A stretch of 64,000 nucleotides of DNA from JALZMG01 sp963739975 (GCA_963739975.1 CAVUCK010000005.1:248001-312000); one strand, 5' to 3'. Counted from the stretch's first letter, positions 24,817-33,834 are shown. Program-made: numbers and translations. Notes: generated by a model not told the origin, from the sequence alone.

Positions 24817-25772
24817 GACCGGGCAGTGACCCAAGCCAGCGCGTCGAGCAGCACGGGCACGAACTGCTTCGGGGCGGCGACGGCCGCATCGTGGCCGGCG
24901 ACGACGTCGAACTGCCGGGCGTCGGGGATCAGCTCGGCCAGCCGGTGCTGGCGGCGCACCGGCACCACCTCGTCGCGGGTCGGCACCACCACGCCGACCG
25001 GCACGTCGATGTGGCGGATCCAGCCGTCGGATCGGAACCGCCCGAGCGCCCCGCCGGCCTCGAGGATCATCCGCCAGTCGTGTTCGGCCAGCTCCTGCAG
25101 CGCCCAGTCGTTCCACGAACCGGCGAGCCGACGCAGGTACAGCTGCGAGGACAGCCAGTTGCGGGCTTGCGCCGGGGTCAGCCGAGCCAAGACGGCGAGG
25201 CTGCTGATCCCGAGGAACGTCAGCCGTTCCTCGCGCCGGTCGCTGAACCGCCCGGCGGTGGCCGTGAGCACCAGTCCGCGCACACGGTCGCGGTGGCGGT
25301 GCCACATCAGCTGGGCGATGGCGCCGCCCATCGAGTACCCGACCGGGATGGCTCGCTCGACGCCGAGCGCGTCGAGCACGCTGGCGACGTCGTCGGCACA
25401 GTCCTCGAGGGTGAACGCCCGCCGGCTGCGCACGCCGTGGCCGTGCCCGCGCTGGTCGAAGGCGATGACCCGCACGTGCTCGCCGAGCGACCGGTAGCAG
25501 CGGAAGAAGTTCAGGTCGGCGCTGGCGTTCCACCCGTGCAACAGCACGACGGCGGGCGCGCCCGCCGGCCCCGGCAGCTCACGCACGCGCACCGTCCCGG
25601 CAGGGATGCGCACGTCCCGACCCGGCGGCAACCACGGTCCGCGAGGCGTGGACGCGAGCCCGACGTCGCCGACGTCGGGGCCGGCGTCGACCGGCCGGGC
25701 GCCGGCGGCGTCGCCGACGTTGATCGGCAGTCCGGCGGCGTCACCGACGTTGATCGGCAGTCCGTCGCTCAA
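24813..25772 (-). CDS. alpha/beta-fold hydrolase
   Basis: An alpha/beta hydrolase with the oxyanion loop VVLLHGWNAS, the nucleophile elbow GYSMGG and a late GHDAAV histidine. Substrate unknown. The N-terminus is unclear: no ATG or GTG exists in frame near the domain start, and TTG 25772 is the best candidate. A 30-bp direct duplication (25706-25765) just inside the frame gives a doubled GLPINVGDAA decapeptide. The gene follows greA on the same strand and overlaps the UbiB-like gene by 4 nt. Confidence 0.8.
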   Translation of the reverse strand: MSDGLPINVGDAAGLPINVGDAAGARPVDAGPDVGDVGLASTPRGPWLPPGRDVRIPAGTVRVRELPGPAGAPAVVLLHGWNASADLNFFRCYRSLGEHVRVIAFDQRGHGHGVRSRRAFTLEDCADDVASVLDALGVERAIPVGYSMGGAIAQLMWHRHRDRVRGLVLTATAGRFSDRREERLTFLGISSLAVLARLTPAQARNWLSSQLYLRRLAGSWNDWALQELAEHDWRMILEAGGALGRFRSDGWIRHIDVPVGVVVPTRDEVVPVRRQHRLAELIPDARQFDVVAGHDAAVAAPKQFVPVLLDALAWVTARS

Positions 25773-25803
25773 CGCCCGGCCCGTCGCTGAGGAGGATGCG
25801 CGC

Positions 25804-26277
25804 TCAGACCGCCGACACCTCGAGGACGCGCACCCGCAGCTCGCCGTTCGGTGCCTCGTAGGCGACCGTGTCCCCGGCCCGGGCGCCGAGCAGCGCGGCG
25901 CCGAGCGGCGCCGTCGGGCTGACGACGTCGAGGTCGTCGACCCGCTCCTCGATGTGGCCGACCAGGTAGCGCTCTGCGTCGTCGTCGGCGTCGCCCTCGT
26001 AGACGATCGTGACCACGGTTCCCGGGCCGACGACCCCGGGCTCGGGTGCCTCCAGGATCTCGGCATCCTCCAGCAGCGCCTCGAGCTGGCGGATCCGCCC
26101 CTCCATGTGGCCCTGCTCGTCCTTGGCCGCGTGGTAGTCGCCGTTCTCCGACAGGTCGCCGAGCTCGCGGGCCGTCTCGATCTTCGTGGCGACCTCGTTC
26201 CGGCCCCGCGTGACGAGATCGTCCAGCTCGGCTTGCAGCCGGTCGTACGCCTCTCGCGAGAGCTGTTGCGAGGTCAT
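25804..26277 (-). CDS. greA: transcription elongation factor GreA
   Basis: Rescues backtracked RNA polymerase by stimulating transcript cleavage. The 157-residue protein has the N-terminal coiled coil with GDLSENGDYHAAKDEQGHMEGRIR, whose acidic tip residues act in the polymerase channel, and the C-terminal FKBP-like domain. ATG 26277 gives MTSQQLSREAYDRLQAEL, the expected start. The gene is divergent from leuB with a 75-bp gap. Confidence 0.95.
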   Translation of the reverse strand: MTSQQLSREAYDRLQAELDDLVTRGRNEVATKIETARELGDLSENGDYHAAKDEQGHMEGRIRQLEALLEDAEILEAPEPGVVGPGTVVTIVYEGDADDDAERYLVGHIEERVDDLDVVSPTAPLGAALLGARAGDTVAYEAPNGELRVRVLEVSAV

Positions 26278-26352
26278 AGGTGGATCGAGCCTATCGGTGC
26301 CCACCGCGCCGATCGGGGAGGCCTGGTCGGCTGATCCGTAGCATCCGGTGGC

Positions 26353-27339
26353 ATGACCAGGCACGGAGCACATCGGGTGGCAGTGATCGGCGGGGACGGG
26401 ATCGGCCCCGAGGTGACCGCCGAGGCGGTCAAGGTGCTGCGGGCCACTGACGTCCCGATCGACACGACGGACTTCGATCTCGGCGGCGCCCGCTACCTGC
26501 GCGACGGGGAGATCCTGTCGGACGACACCCTCGAGGAGTTGCGGGGGTTCGACGCCATCCTGCTCGGCGCCGTCGGCACGCCGGAGGTGGCGCCGGGCGT
26601 GATCGAGCGAGGACTGCTGCTGAAGATGCGCTTCGCCTTGGATCTGTACGTCAACCAGCGTCCTTTCACGGCGCCGCGCCACGACTTCGTGGTGATCAGG
26701 GAGAACACCGAGGGTCCGTACGTCGGCGAGGGCGGCGTGCTCCGTCGGGGCACACCCCACGAGGTGGCCACGCAGGGCAGCGTGAACACGCGGATGGGGG
26801 TCGAGCGCTGCGTCCGCTACGCCTTCGAGCTGGCCCGCGACCGGGAGCGCCGGCACCTCACCCTCGTCCACAAGACGAACGTGTTGACGTTCTCGGGCGA
26901 CCTGTGGCAGCGCACGTTCGACGAGGTCGGCACCGAGTTCCCGGACGTCACGACCGCCTACCACCACGTCGACGCCGCGACGATCTACTTCGTGCAGGAC
27001 CCGCAGCGCTACGACGTGATCGTCACCGACAACCTCTTCGGCGACATCCTCACGGACCTCGGCGGCGCCGTCTCGGGCGGCGTCGGCCTGGCCTCGTCGG
27101 CCAACCTCAACCCGGCCCGCACCGGCCCGAGCCTGTTCGAACCCGTGCACGGTTCGGCCCCTGACATCGCCGGCACCGGTGCCGCCGACCCGCGGGCGGC
27201 GATCCTGTCGGCGGCACTGATGCTCGACTTCCTCGGCGAGGGTGCCGCCGGCGACCGGGTGCGGGCGGCGTGCGCCCAGCCGGTCACCGGGAGCACCACG
27301 ATGGTGGGTGACGCCGTGGCGACCCTGGTGCGAGGATGA
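26353..27339 (+). CDS. leuB: 3-isopropylmalate dehydrogenase
   Basis: NAD-dependent oxidative decarboxylation of 3-isopropylmalate in leucine synthesis. The 328-residue protein has IGGDGIGPEVTAEAVKVL, the substrate-binding ENTEGPYVG, HKTNVLTFSGDLW, VTDNLFGDILTDLGG with the Mg2+ aspartates, and the NAD loop EPVHGSAPDIAGTG. A TAGCAT box lies 8 nt before ATG 26353. It is followed 4 nt later by ilvE, so the two leucine-pathway enzymes are co-transcribed. Confidence 0.94.
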   Translation: MTRHGAHRVAVIGGDGIGPEVTAEAVKVLRATDVPIDTTDFDLGGARYLRDGEILSDDTLEELRGFDAILLGAVGTPEVAPGVIERGLLLKMRFALDLYVNQRPFTAPRHDFVVIRENTEGPYVGEGGVLRRGTPHEVATQGSVNTRMGVERCVRYAFELARDRERRHLTLVHKTNVLTFSGDLWQRTFDEVGTEFPDVTTAYHHVDAATIYFVQDPQRYDVIVTDNLFGDILTDLGGAVSGGVGLASSANLNPARTGPSLFEPVHGSAPDIAGTGAADPRAAILSAALMLDFLGEGAAGDRVRAACAQPVTGSTTMVGDAVATLVRG

Positions 27340-27343
27340 GACC

Positions 27344-28261
27344 ATGCCCATCACGTCCACGCCAAAGATCTGGATGAACGGCGACCTGGTCGACTGGGAC
27401 CGGGCGCAGATCCACGTGCTCACGCACACGCTGCACTACGGCATGGGCGTGTTCGAGGGCATCCGGGCCTACGAGACGTCGCAGGGTCCGGCCGTCTTCC
27501 GCCTCACCGACCACATCGTGCGGCTGCACAACTCGGCGAAGATCCTCGGGATGGAGCTGCCGTACACGGTCGACGAGCTGGTCGAGGCGTGCAAAGCGAC
27601 GGTCGCCTCCACCGGCCTCGGCGCCTGCTACGTCCGCCCCATCGCCTATTTCGGCTACGGCGAGATGGGGCTCAACACGTTGCCGTGCACCGTCGACGTG
27701 GCGATCGCCTGCTGGCCGTGGGGGGCCTACCTCGGCGACGATGCGGTGTCCAAGGGGGTGCGGATGAAGATCTCGTCCTGGACCCGCCACGAGCACAACA
27801 CCATGCCCCCGGCGGCGAAGACGACCGGCAACTACGTGAACTCGTCGCTGGCCAAGGTCGAGGCGCTGCGCGCCGGGTACGACGAGGCGATCATGCTGGC
27901 GGCGAACGGGCTGGTCGCCGAGTGCACCGGGGAGAACATCTTCGTGTCGCGCAACGGGATCTTCCTGACCCCGCCGCTGTCGGCCGGGGCGCTGGAGGGC
28001 ATCACGCAGAACACCGTGATGACCGTCGCCAACGACCTCGGGTACGACTGTCGGGTCGACAACATCGCCCGCAGCGACCTGTACATCGCCGATGAGATCT
28101 TCGTCTGCGGCACCGCCGCCGAGGTCAGCTCCGTCAACTCGGTCGACGACCGCGTGGTTCCGTGCCCCGGTGAGGCGACGGTGGCGATCGCCGAGATGTA
28201 CGCCCGGGTGGTCCGCGGCGAGGAGCCGCAGTACAAGGAGTGGTGCGAGCTGGCCACCTGA
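27344..28261 (+). CDS. ilvE: branched-chain amino-acid aminotransferase
   Basis: PLP enzyme catalysing the last step of leucine, isoleucine and valine synthesis. The 305-residue protein begins MPITSTPKIWMNGDLVDW, has HYGMGVFEGIRAYET, the PLP lysine in PAAKTTGNYVNS (Lys159), GYDEAIML and the phosphate-binding EVSSVNSVDDR. Its length and motifs match class IV aminotransferases of the BCAT I type. It follows leuB by 4 nt. A hairpin begins just past its stop. Confidence 0.94.
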   Translation: MPITSTPKIWMNGDLVDWDRAQIHVLTHTLHYGMGVFEGIRAYETSQGPAVFRLTDHIVRLHNSAKILGMELPYTVDELVEACKATVASTGLGACYVRPIAYFGYGEMGLNTLPCTVDVAIACWPWGAYLGDDAVSKGVRMKISSWTRHEHNTMPPAAKTTGNYVNSSLAKVEALRAGYDEAIMLAANGLVAECTGENIFVSRNGIFLTPPLSAGALEGITQNTVMTVANDLGYDCRVDNIARSDLYIADEIFVCGTAAEVSSVNSVDDRVVPCPGEATVAIAEMYARVVRGEEPQYKEWCELAT

Positions 28262-28262
28262 G

Positions 28263-28333
28263 GCGGGTCCACTCCTCCTCGTCCGACTCCTGGCGGGACG
28301 TCCCTCCAACTGTCGGACCAGGAGGCCCGCGGC
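28263..28333 (+). terminator. possible stem-loop after ilvE
   Basis: Immediately downstream of ilvE the arms GCGGG..CTCCT..GTCCGAC and GTCGGAC..AGGAG..CCCGC can pair in sequence, giving an interrupted stem about 70 bp across. No T tract follows. Confidence 0.4.
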
Positions 28334-29087
28334 GCCGCCGACGCCGGCAGGTGTGAGGAACTTGTGCATGAGCGGTGGATTGACGGTGGATGAACGGCAC
28401 GGACTTGGGGGTAACGAGAAAGTTCTGGGGAGAACGGTGTGAATTCAGAACTCCCCCTTGACCTGCGGTGATGCAGTCGGCAATGTGTGCCCTCGTACCG
28501 GCGAGCGCAACGCCGACCGGGACGGGGGTCCGAGTCTGCAGGAGCCGCCTTCGGGTGGTGTTGAGAGCGGAAAACGGCCTCGTTCCACGCCTCCGGGCAA
28601 GGTCGGGGTCAGCGGCTCCGGTGCACGGGACGAATTGCCACCGTGGCTGCATCGGGTGGCTGACCGGTTCGCCGGTCGGGCACGCGGTGGAGCAGGGCCG
28701 AGGCAACGGGAGCCACCCCAACTGGCTCACCGGGCCACGGTCTTCACGGTGCCGGCTCGGTGTCTCGGATTCGTCCGGGGCAGCGTGAAGGTGCCGTGAC
28801 GGCAACGGGGCCGGGCAACCGGCGACCGGGCCGACAACGCGGCATCGCCCGCCGCGCCTCCGGGCACGACGGGCGATGTGAGGTCGAGCGAGAGGCTAAC
28901 GCCAGCAGGTCGACCAGCGGTGGATGGTTCGCCCCACTTGGGCTGCCCCGGGCAGCGCAGCGGCTCCGGCCGTAGCGCTCCTGGGGCAGTTCGCTTTTGA
29001 TGGCCTCATGCGCGGCGCTCGCGGCGTTAACCGGGCGTTCACAGTGGTGGGCGACGTGCGTTCACGAGCGGGCGGGATGATCCCCGC
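28334..29087. other. gene-poor stretch of about 750 bp with RNA-like structures
   Basis: No frame here has a convincing protein. Signals seen: GTTCTG-GGGAG-N-CAGAAC-TCCCC at 28423-28460, which can form two mutually crossing stems (a pseudoknot or alternative hairpins); TTGACC at 28458 with CAATGT 17 bp later as a possible promoter; and a hairpin with CATCGCCCG/CGGGCGATG arms near 28842-28879. I looked for tmRNA, RNase P RNA, T-box, cobalamin, TPP, SAM and ydaO signatures and found none. It could be an unknown ncRNA or a long leader of the antiporter operon downstream. Confidence 0.4.
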
Positions 29088-29354
29088 GTGCCGGGTTCGA
29101 GCGTGGAGCTGAGCCGCCGGGAGCTGGACGTGCTGGCCGTGCTGGCGGCGCACGAGGGCCGTGTCGTCGGGCGCAACGAGTTGCGCAACGAGGCCGGCCT
29201 GGGCGACCTCAGCCTGCGCCGCTGCGAGGCCGCGCTGGTGCGGCTGCGGCGGGTGCTCGGCCCCGACGCCATCGTCACCGTGCGCCGCCGCGGCTGGATG
29301 CTGGCCGGGCACTGCCGGGCCCGCGCCGCCGAGCTGATGACCGGCAGCCGCTGA
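29088..29354 (+). CDS. small stand-alone winged-helix DNA-binding protein
   Basis: An 88-residue protein consisting of only an OmpR/PhoB-type C-terminal DNA-binding domain: VELSRRELDVLAVLAAHEGRVVGRNELRNEAG, the recognition-helix region RRCEAALVRLRRVLG and the wing VTVRRRGWML. There is no receiver or sensor domain. GTG 29088 is the only reasonable start. Its stop is 1 nt before the GTG of the antiporter-GlnD fusion, so they are surely co-transcribed. It may autoregulate the antiporter/ammonium transporter locus. Confidence 0.7.
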   Translation: MPGSSVELSRRELDVLAVLAAHEGRVVGRNELRNEAGLGDLSLRRCEAALVRLRRVLGPDAIVTVRRRGWMLAGHCRARAAELMTGSR

Positions 29355-29355
29355 C

Positions 29356-32064
29356 GTGCTGGCGGCCATCGAGGGCGTCGACCTGGCGCGCCTGCTGCTC
29401 GACCTGCTGATCGTCGTCGTCGCCGCCAAGCTCGTCGCCGAGCTGGCCGAGCGGGTCGGGATCCCGGCCGTCCTGGGCGAGATCGCCGCCGGCGTCGTGA
29501 TCGGCCCATCCGTGCTCGGGCTGATCGATCTCGGCGGCCCCGACCGCGCCGTGAGCATCGGCGTGATGGCCGAGATCGGTGTGCTCCTCCTCCTGGTGCA
29601 GGTGGGCATGGAGATGGACCTGGCCGAGCTGGGGCGGGTCGGCCGGGCGGCGATGGTCGTCGCCGTCCTCGGCGTCATCCTGCCGTTCGCACTCGGGACG
29701 ACGGCGACGCTGGCGCTCGGGCAGGGCCTCGAACCGGCGATCTTCCTCGGTGCGGCGCTGACCGCGACGAGTGTGGGCATCACGGCGCGTGTCTTCGGTG
29801 ACCTTCGTGCCCTGGCGACGACGGAAGCGCGCGTGGTCCTCGGCGCCGCCGTCGCCGACGACGTGATCGGACTCATCATCCTGACCGTTGTGGTCGAGGT
29901 CGTCGGTGGCGGTTCGGTCACCGTCGCCTCGGTCGGCTCCACGGTGGCGTGGGCCGTCGGCTTCCTCGTGATCGCCGGCGTCGTCGGCCTGCTCGTCGTG
30001 CCCCGAGCCCTCGACCTGCTCCACCGGTTCGCCCGCTCGGGTACCACCCTCACCGTGGCCGCGCTCGCCCTCGTCCTGGGGTTCGCGCTGCTTGCCGACA
30101 TCGCCGAGCTGGCGTTCATCATCGGTGCCTTCATGGCCGGCCTGGCGATCGGCCGCAGCGGACACCACCAGCGCGTGGCGGCGGATCTCGACAGCGTCGC
30201 CGCCGTGTTCGTGCCCGTGTTCTTCGTGTTGATCGGCGTCAACGCCGACCTTGCAGCGATGTTCCAGCCCGAGGTCCTGCTGATCGCCGGCGCGCTGTTC
30301 GTCGTCGCCACGATCGGCAAGCTCGTCTCGGGCCTCGGTGCGTCCGGGCTGCGCGTCGACCGCCTCCTCATCGGCATCGGGATGCTGCCCCGGGGGGAGG
30401 TCGGGCTGATCTTCGCCAGCATCGGGCTCAGTCAGGGCGTCCTCGACGACGAGCTGTACGGGGCGTTGCTCCTCGTCGTGCTCCTCACCACGGTCGTGAC
30501 CGCGCCGCTGCTGCGTTGGCGCATCGAGCGTCGCGGCGGCGTGCGGCTCGCCACGCCGGCCGACGACGACGCCGCGGCGGTCGGGCAGCCGGCGCACGGC
30601 TGGGTCGAGGCTCGCGGCGGAGTCATCCAGCTGACGGCCGAGCCACCGACGAGCGACGTCGTCCAAGTCGTCCTGCAGGCGGCGGCACTGGTCGCCTCGG
30701 CCAAGGCGCGGCCGTCCGACGAGCTGCTGGACTGGCTCGCCGCCCGCCGCGACGTACCGCTGACGTGGGCCCCGCCGGACACTCGCGCCCTGCTTGGCGT
30801 GCTGCACGTCGGTGATCCTCGATCGATCCGCTTCATCGACGTCACGGGCGTCCTCGAGCGAGCCTTGCCGGACGTCGCCGCGGCGGTCGAGCGGCGCCGT
30901 CATGATCCGGGGGAACTGGACCCGACGCACCCGCTGCGGTTCCCGACGGTGTCGCGACTCGACGAACTGGTCGCCGAGCTGGGCCCGCAGGAGCGCGGCG
31001 CAGTGGACGAGCTGCTGCTGGCCGGCGTGGTGATCGATGTCGCTGGCGTCGATCCCGGACGTCCCGAGATCGGCTCGGTGCTCGGCCAGTTGGCGGTCGA
31101 CGACATCGCTGCGGTCGAGGCGATCCTGAGCGGTGCGACGTTGCTCCGCTCGGCGGCCGCCGATCTCGACTCGTTCGAGCCATCGGAGCTGAGACAGATC
31201 GCCACCCACTTCGGGAGTCGCTCGACGGCCGACGCCGCCTACCTCTTGGCCCTCGCCAGTGGAGCTCGCCACCGTCGGGCGCTCGATGAGCTGCACACCC
31301 GCGTCTGCGACCTGCTGGTCCATCCCGAGCTGCTCGGCGCCAGCGCCGATTCGCTGGCCGAGGTGCGCAGGCGCCAGGCGCTGGCGCTGGCCACCGAACC
31401 GGCGGCGCGGGAACGGCTCGATGCTGCGCCAACCGCCTACCTCTTGACCCACGAGCCCGACGAGCTGGCTCGCCAGGCCCGGCTGGTCGAGCCGCTTCCC
31501 CGCCCGGGCGTCGTGCGCGTGGCCGTCAGTCCGGACGGACGGCCGGATCACTGGATCGTCGACGTCGCGGCGCGGGATCTCGATGGGCTGCTGGCCCGGC
31601 TGGCCCGGGCGCTGACGGACGCCGGTGCGGACATCGTCGCCGCCAACGTGGCGACGTGGCCGGACGAGGGCGTCGTCGACACGTTCGTCGTCCGCTCCGC
31701 AGTGCGACCCCGGGCGAGGGCGATGGCTGAGGTGATGGAGGCGGCCCTTGCTCGCAAGCCCGTGCTCGAACCCGTCGAGAACCTCGAGGTCGAGGTCGAT
31801 GACGGTTCGCTGCCGTGGCACACCTCGGTGACCATCTCCGGCGCCGATCGACCGGGCGCGCTGGCGTCGGTCGCCGCGGCGTTCTCGGCCGCCGGCATCG
31901 TGGTGCACGGCGCTCGCTCCACGACGACCGGCCCGCGGTTCACCGGCCGCTTCGGGGTCACCGACCGCCACGGCCGCAAGCTCGATGATCGGGCGGTGAT
32001 CCGCCTGCGCGAGTCGCTCGCCGGTGCGCGCCCCCGGCGCAGCCGGTTCGCCGGCCGGCGCTGA
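29356..32064 (+). CDS. CPA2 cation:proton antiporter fused to GlnD-like pseudo-HD and tandem ACT domains
   Basis: A 902-residue fusion. Residues 1-385 are a complete CPA2 exchanger: about 12 helices, TATSVGITARVF in the fourth helix, the ion-binding GAAVADDVIGLI (Asp168-Asp169) and MLPRGEVGLIFAS. The rest follows the domain order of the C-terminal half of GlnD, the PII uridylyltransferase/sensor. Residues 515-690 align in layout with its HD domain but lack the His-Asp metal pair. YLLTHEPDELARQARLVE is the GlnD inter-domain segment. Two ACT domains follow (about 729-805, with VDTFVV; and 822-895, with SGADRPGALASVAAAF). The GlnD nucleotidyltransferase domain is absent. In GlnD the ACT domains sense glutamine. 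Next gene is amtB. I infer an exchanger gated by nitrogen status. Confidence 0.85.
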   Translation: MLAAIEGVDLARLLLDLLIVVVAAKLVAELAERVGIPAVLGEIAAGVVIGPSVLGLIDLGGPDRAVSIGVMAEIGVLLLLVQVGMEMDLAELGRVGRAAMVVAVLGVILPFALGTTATLALGQGLEPAIFLGAALTATSVGITARVFGDLRALATTEARVVLGAAVADDVIGLIILTVVVEVVGGGSVTVASVGSTVAWAVGFLVIAGVVGLLVVPRALDLLHRFARSGTTLTVAALALVLGFALLADIAELAFIIGAFMAGLAIGRSGHHQRVAADLDSVAAVFVPVFFVLIGVNADLAAMFQPEVLLIAGALFVVATIGKLVSGLGASGLRVDRLLIGIGMLPRGEVGLIFASIGLSQGVLDDELYGALLLVVLLTTVVTAPLLRWRIERRGGVRLATPADDDAAAVGQPAHGWVEARGGVIQLTAEPPTSDVVQVVLQAAALVASAKARPSDELLDWLAARRDVPLTWAPPDTRALLGVLHVGDPRSIRFIDVTGVLERALPDVAAAVERRRHDPGELDPTHPLRFPTVSRLDELVAELGPQERGAVDELLLAGVVIDVAGVDPGRPEIGSVLGQLAVDDIAAVEAILSGATLLRSAAADLDSFEPSELRQIATHFGSRSTADAAYLLALASGARHRRALDELHTRVCDLLVHPELLGASADSLAEVRRRQALALATEPAARERLDAAPTAYLLTHEPDELARQARLVEPLPRPGVVRVAVSPDGRPDHWIVDVAARDLDGLLARLARALTDAGADIVAANVATWPDEGVVDTFVVRSAVRPRARAMAEVMEAALARKPVLEPVENLEVEVDDGSLPWHTSVTISGADRPGALASVAAAFSAAGIVVHGARSTTTGPRFTGRFGVTDRHGRKLDDRAVIRLRESLAGARPRRSRFAGRR

Positions 32065-32207
32065 GCCCGCGCGCGAACGCAATCGAGCCGAAACATCCCG
32101 GCCGCGCCCACGAAACGCGCTTCGTCTTGTCTGTCGCCAGATGGCGAGCCCCTGCCATCTCGGCCGAGCGGCGCGCCGCTCGACGTCAACGACACAGCGG
32201 AGGACGG

Positions 32208-33725
32208 ATGACCAACAGACGGGCTCTCAAGTACGTGGTCGGCGGCACCCTCGGTGCGGCGGCGATGGTGCTCTTCACGGGAGGTGTGGCCTTCGCCCAA
32301 GAAGAGGATCCGGTCGCCGCCCTGACCGGCACCACGAACATGCTCTGGGTGGTGATCGGGGCGATCCTGGTGATCTTCATGCAAGCCGGGTTCGCCCTGG
32401 TGGAGACGGGATTCTGCCGGGCCAAGCACGCCGCCCACGTGGTCAGCACGAACTTCGCCATCTTCGGCCTCGGGTTCATCGGGTTCTTCTTCGTCGGCTT
32501 CCCGTTCGCCTTCGGGGCCTACGACATGCAGGGCTACTTCGGGGAAGGGCTGGGCGGCCCGACGGGTGACCAGCTGATCGGCAGCGGCAACTTCATCTTC
32601 CTGTTCGACGGGGCGTGGGCACTCTCCGGTGACCTGGTGAACGCCGGCACCTTCGCCTTCTTCCTTTACATGGTCGCCTTCATGGACACCGTGGCCACCA
32701 TCCCCACCGGGGCGATGGCCGAGCGGTGGAAGTGGGGCAGCTTCGTGATCTGGGGCCTGTTCTGCGGCGCCATCTTCTACCCGCTGTTCGCGGCGTGGAC
32801 GTGGGGCGGCGGCTGGCTGGCCAAGACCTGGGACAGCTTCGGGTTCGGCGCCGGCTACGTGGACTTCGCCGGCAGCGGCGTGGTGCACGCCGTGGGCGGC
32901 GCCGCCGCCCTGGCCGGCGCGCTGGTGCTCGGGCCACGGATCGGCAAGTACGGCGCCGACGGCAAACCGCGCACGCTGGCCGGCCACCACATCCCGATGG
33001 CGATGCTCGGCACGTTCATCCTGCTCTTCGGCTGGTTCGGGTTCAACGCCGCCTCGACGTTCGCCTCCTCCGACGTGCAGTTCGCCACCGTCGCCGCCAA
33101 CACGGCGATCGCGGCGGCGTTCGGCGCCATCGTGGCGATGCTGTTCACGCACATGAAGACGGGCAAGCCCGACCCCGGGATGATGGCCAACGGCATGCTC
33201 GCCGGGCTGGTGGCGATCACGGCTCCCTGTGCGTTCGTCACGCCGGCCATGTCGGCAGTCATCGGCAGCCTCGCCGGGATCCTCGTGGTGCTGGCCATCG
33301 GCTTCGTCGAGCGGCGTGGGGTCGACGATCCGGTGGGCGCCATCTCGGTGCACGGCGTCTGCGGCACGTTCGGCGTGCTGTCCGTCGGCCTGTTCGCCAA
33401 CGGCAGCTACGGCGCAGCGTGGAACGGTTCGGAGGTCGAGGGCGTCGAGGGGATCTTCTTCGGGGGCGGTGCCGGCCAACTGGCCGCCCAAGCGCTCGGC
33501 GCCGTCGTCATCTGGACGGTGATCTTCGGCATCGTCTTCGCCTTCTTCAAGATCCAGGACTCCATCTCCAAGGCGATGGGCAAGGGCGGCATCCGGTCGA
33601 AGGAGGCCGACGAGCTGGAGGGCCTCGACGAGCCGGAGATGGGCGTGCTCGCCTACCCGTCGTTCGTCGGCAGCCACGCGCCGGTCCTCGACGAGGTGGT
33701 CGAACTGGAGCCCGAGCCCGTCTGA
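32208..33725 (+). CDS. amtB: ammonium transporter
   Basis: Amt/MEP/Rh-family channel moving ammonium/ammonia across the membrane, 505 residues with about 11 helices after an N-terminal signal-like segment. Visible family residues include the start of the core MLWVVIGAILVIFMQAGFALVETG, DTVATIPTGAMAERWKW, GSGVVHAVGGAAALAGALVLGPR with the first pore histidine, and VHGVCGTFGVL with a later one. ATG 32208 has GGAGG 5 nt upstream. Most actinobacterial amtB genes are followed by glnK and glnD; here neither follows, and a GlnD-like sensor is instead fused to the antiporter 143 bp upstream. Confidence 0.94.
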   Translation: MTNRRALKYVVGGTLGAAAMVLFTGGVAFAQEEDPVAALTGTTNMLWVVIGAILVIFMQAGFALVETGFCRAKHAAHVVSTNFAIFGLGFIGFFFVGFPFAFGAYDMQGYFGEGLGGPTGDQLIGSGNFIFLFDGAWALSGDLVNAGTFAFFLYMVAFMDTVATIPTGAMAERWKWGSFVIWGLFCGAIFYPLFAAWTWGGGWLAKTWDSFGFGAGYVDFAGSGVVHAVGGAAALAGALVLGPRIGKYGADGKPRTLAGHHIPMAMLGTFILLFGWFGFNAASTFASSDVQFATVAANTAIAAAFGAIVAMLFTHMKTGKPDPGMMANGMLAGLVAITAPCAFVTPAMSAVIGSLAGILVVLAIGFVERRGVDDPVGAISVHGVCGTFGVLSVGLFANGSYGAAWNGSEVEGVEGIFFGGGAGQLAAQALGAVVIWTVIFGIVFAFFKIQDSISKAMGKGGIRSKEADELEGLDEPEMGVLAYPSFVGSHAPVLDEVVELEPEPV

Positions 33726-33737
33726 CCCAGGAGCTGA

Positions 33738-33789
33738 CGTTTACGTCCGGATTTTGGTTACCGGTGCAACCAAAATCCGGACGTAAACG
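33738..33789. repeat. long palindrome family B, copy 1
   Basis: Perfect 22-bp inverted repeat (33738-33759 and 33768-33789, arms starting CGTTTACGTCCGG) with an 8-nt loop, 12 bp after the amtB stop. The arm sequence recurs at 36313. It probably terminates amtB transcription, although no T tract follows. Confidence 0.85.
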
Positions 33790-33834
33790 CTCCTGCGCGG
33801 GCCGAGTGGACGGTTCGGGCCGGCATCGGGTTGA

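Noticed and set aside
28458..28805. Small proteins of about 110 residues in the gene-poor region, on both strands
   Set aside because: Composition is not protein-like, there is no ribosome-binding site, and frames on both strands are equally open.
28334..29087. tmRNA or RNase P RNA gene
   Set aside because: I looked for the tmRNA ends and the conserved RNase P motifs on both strands and found neither.
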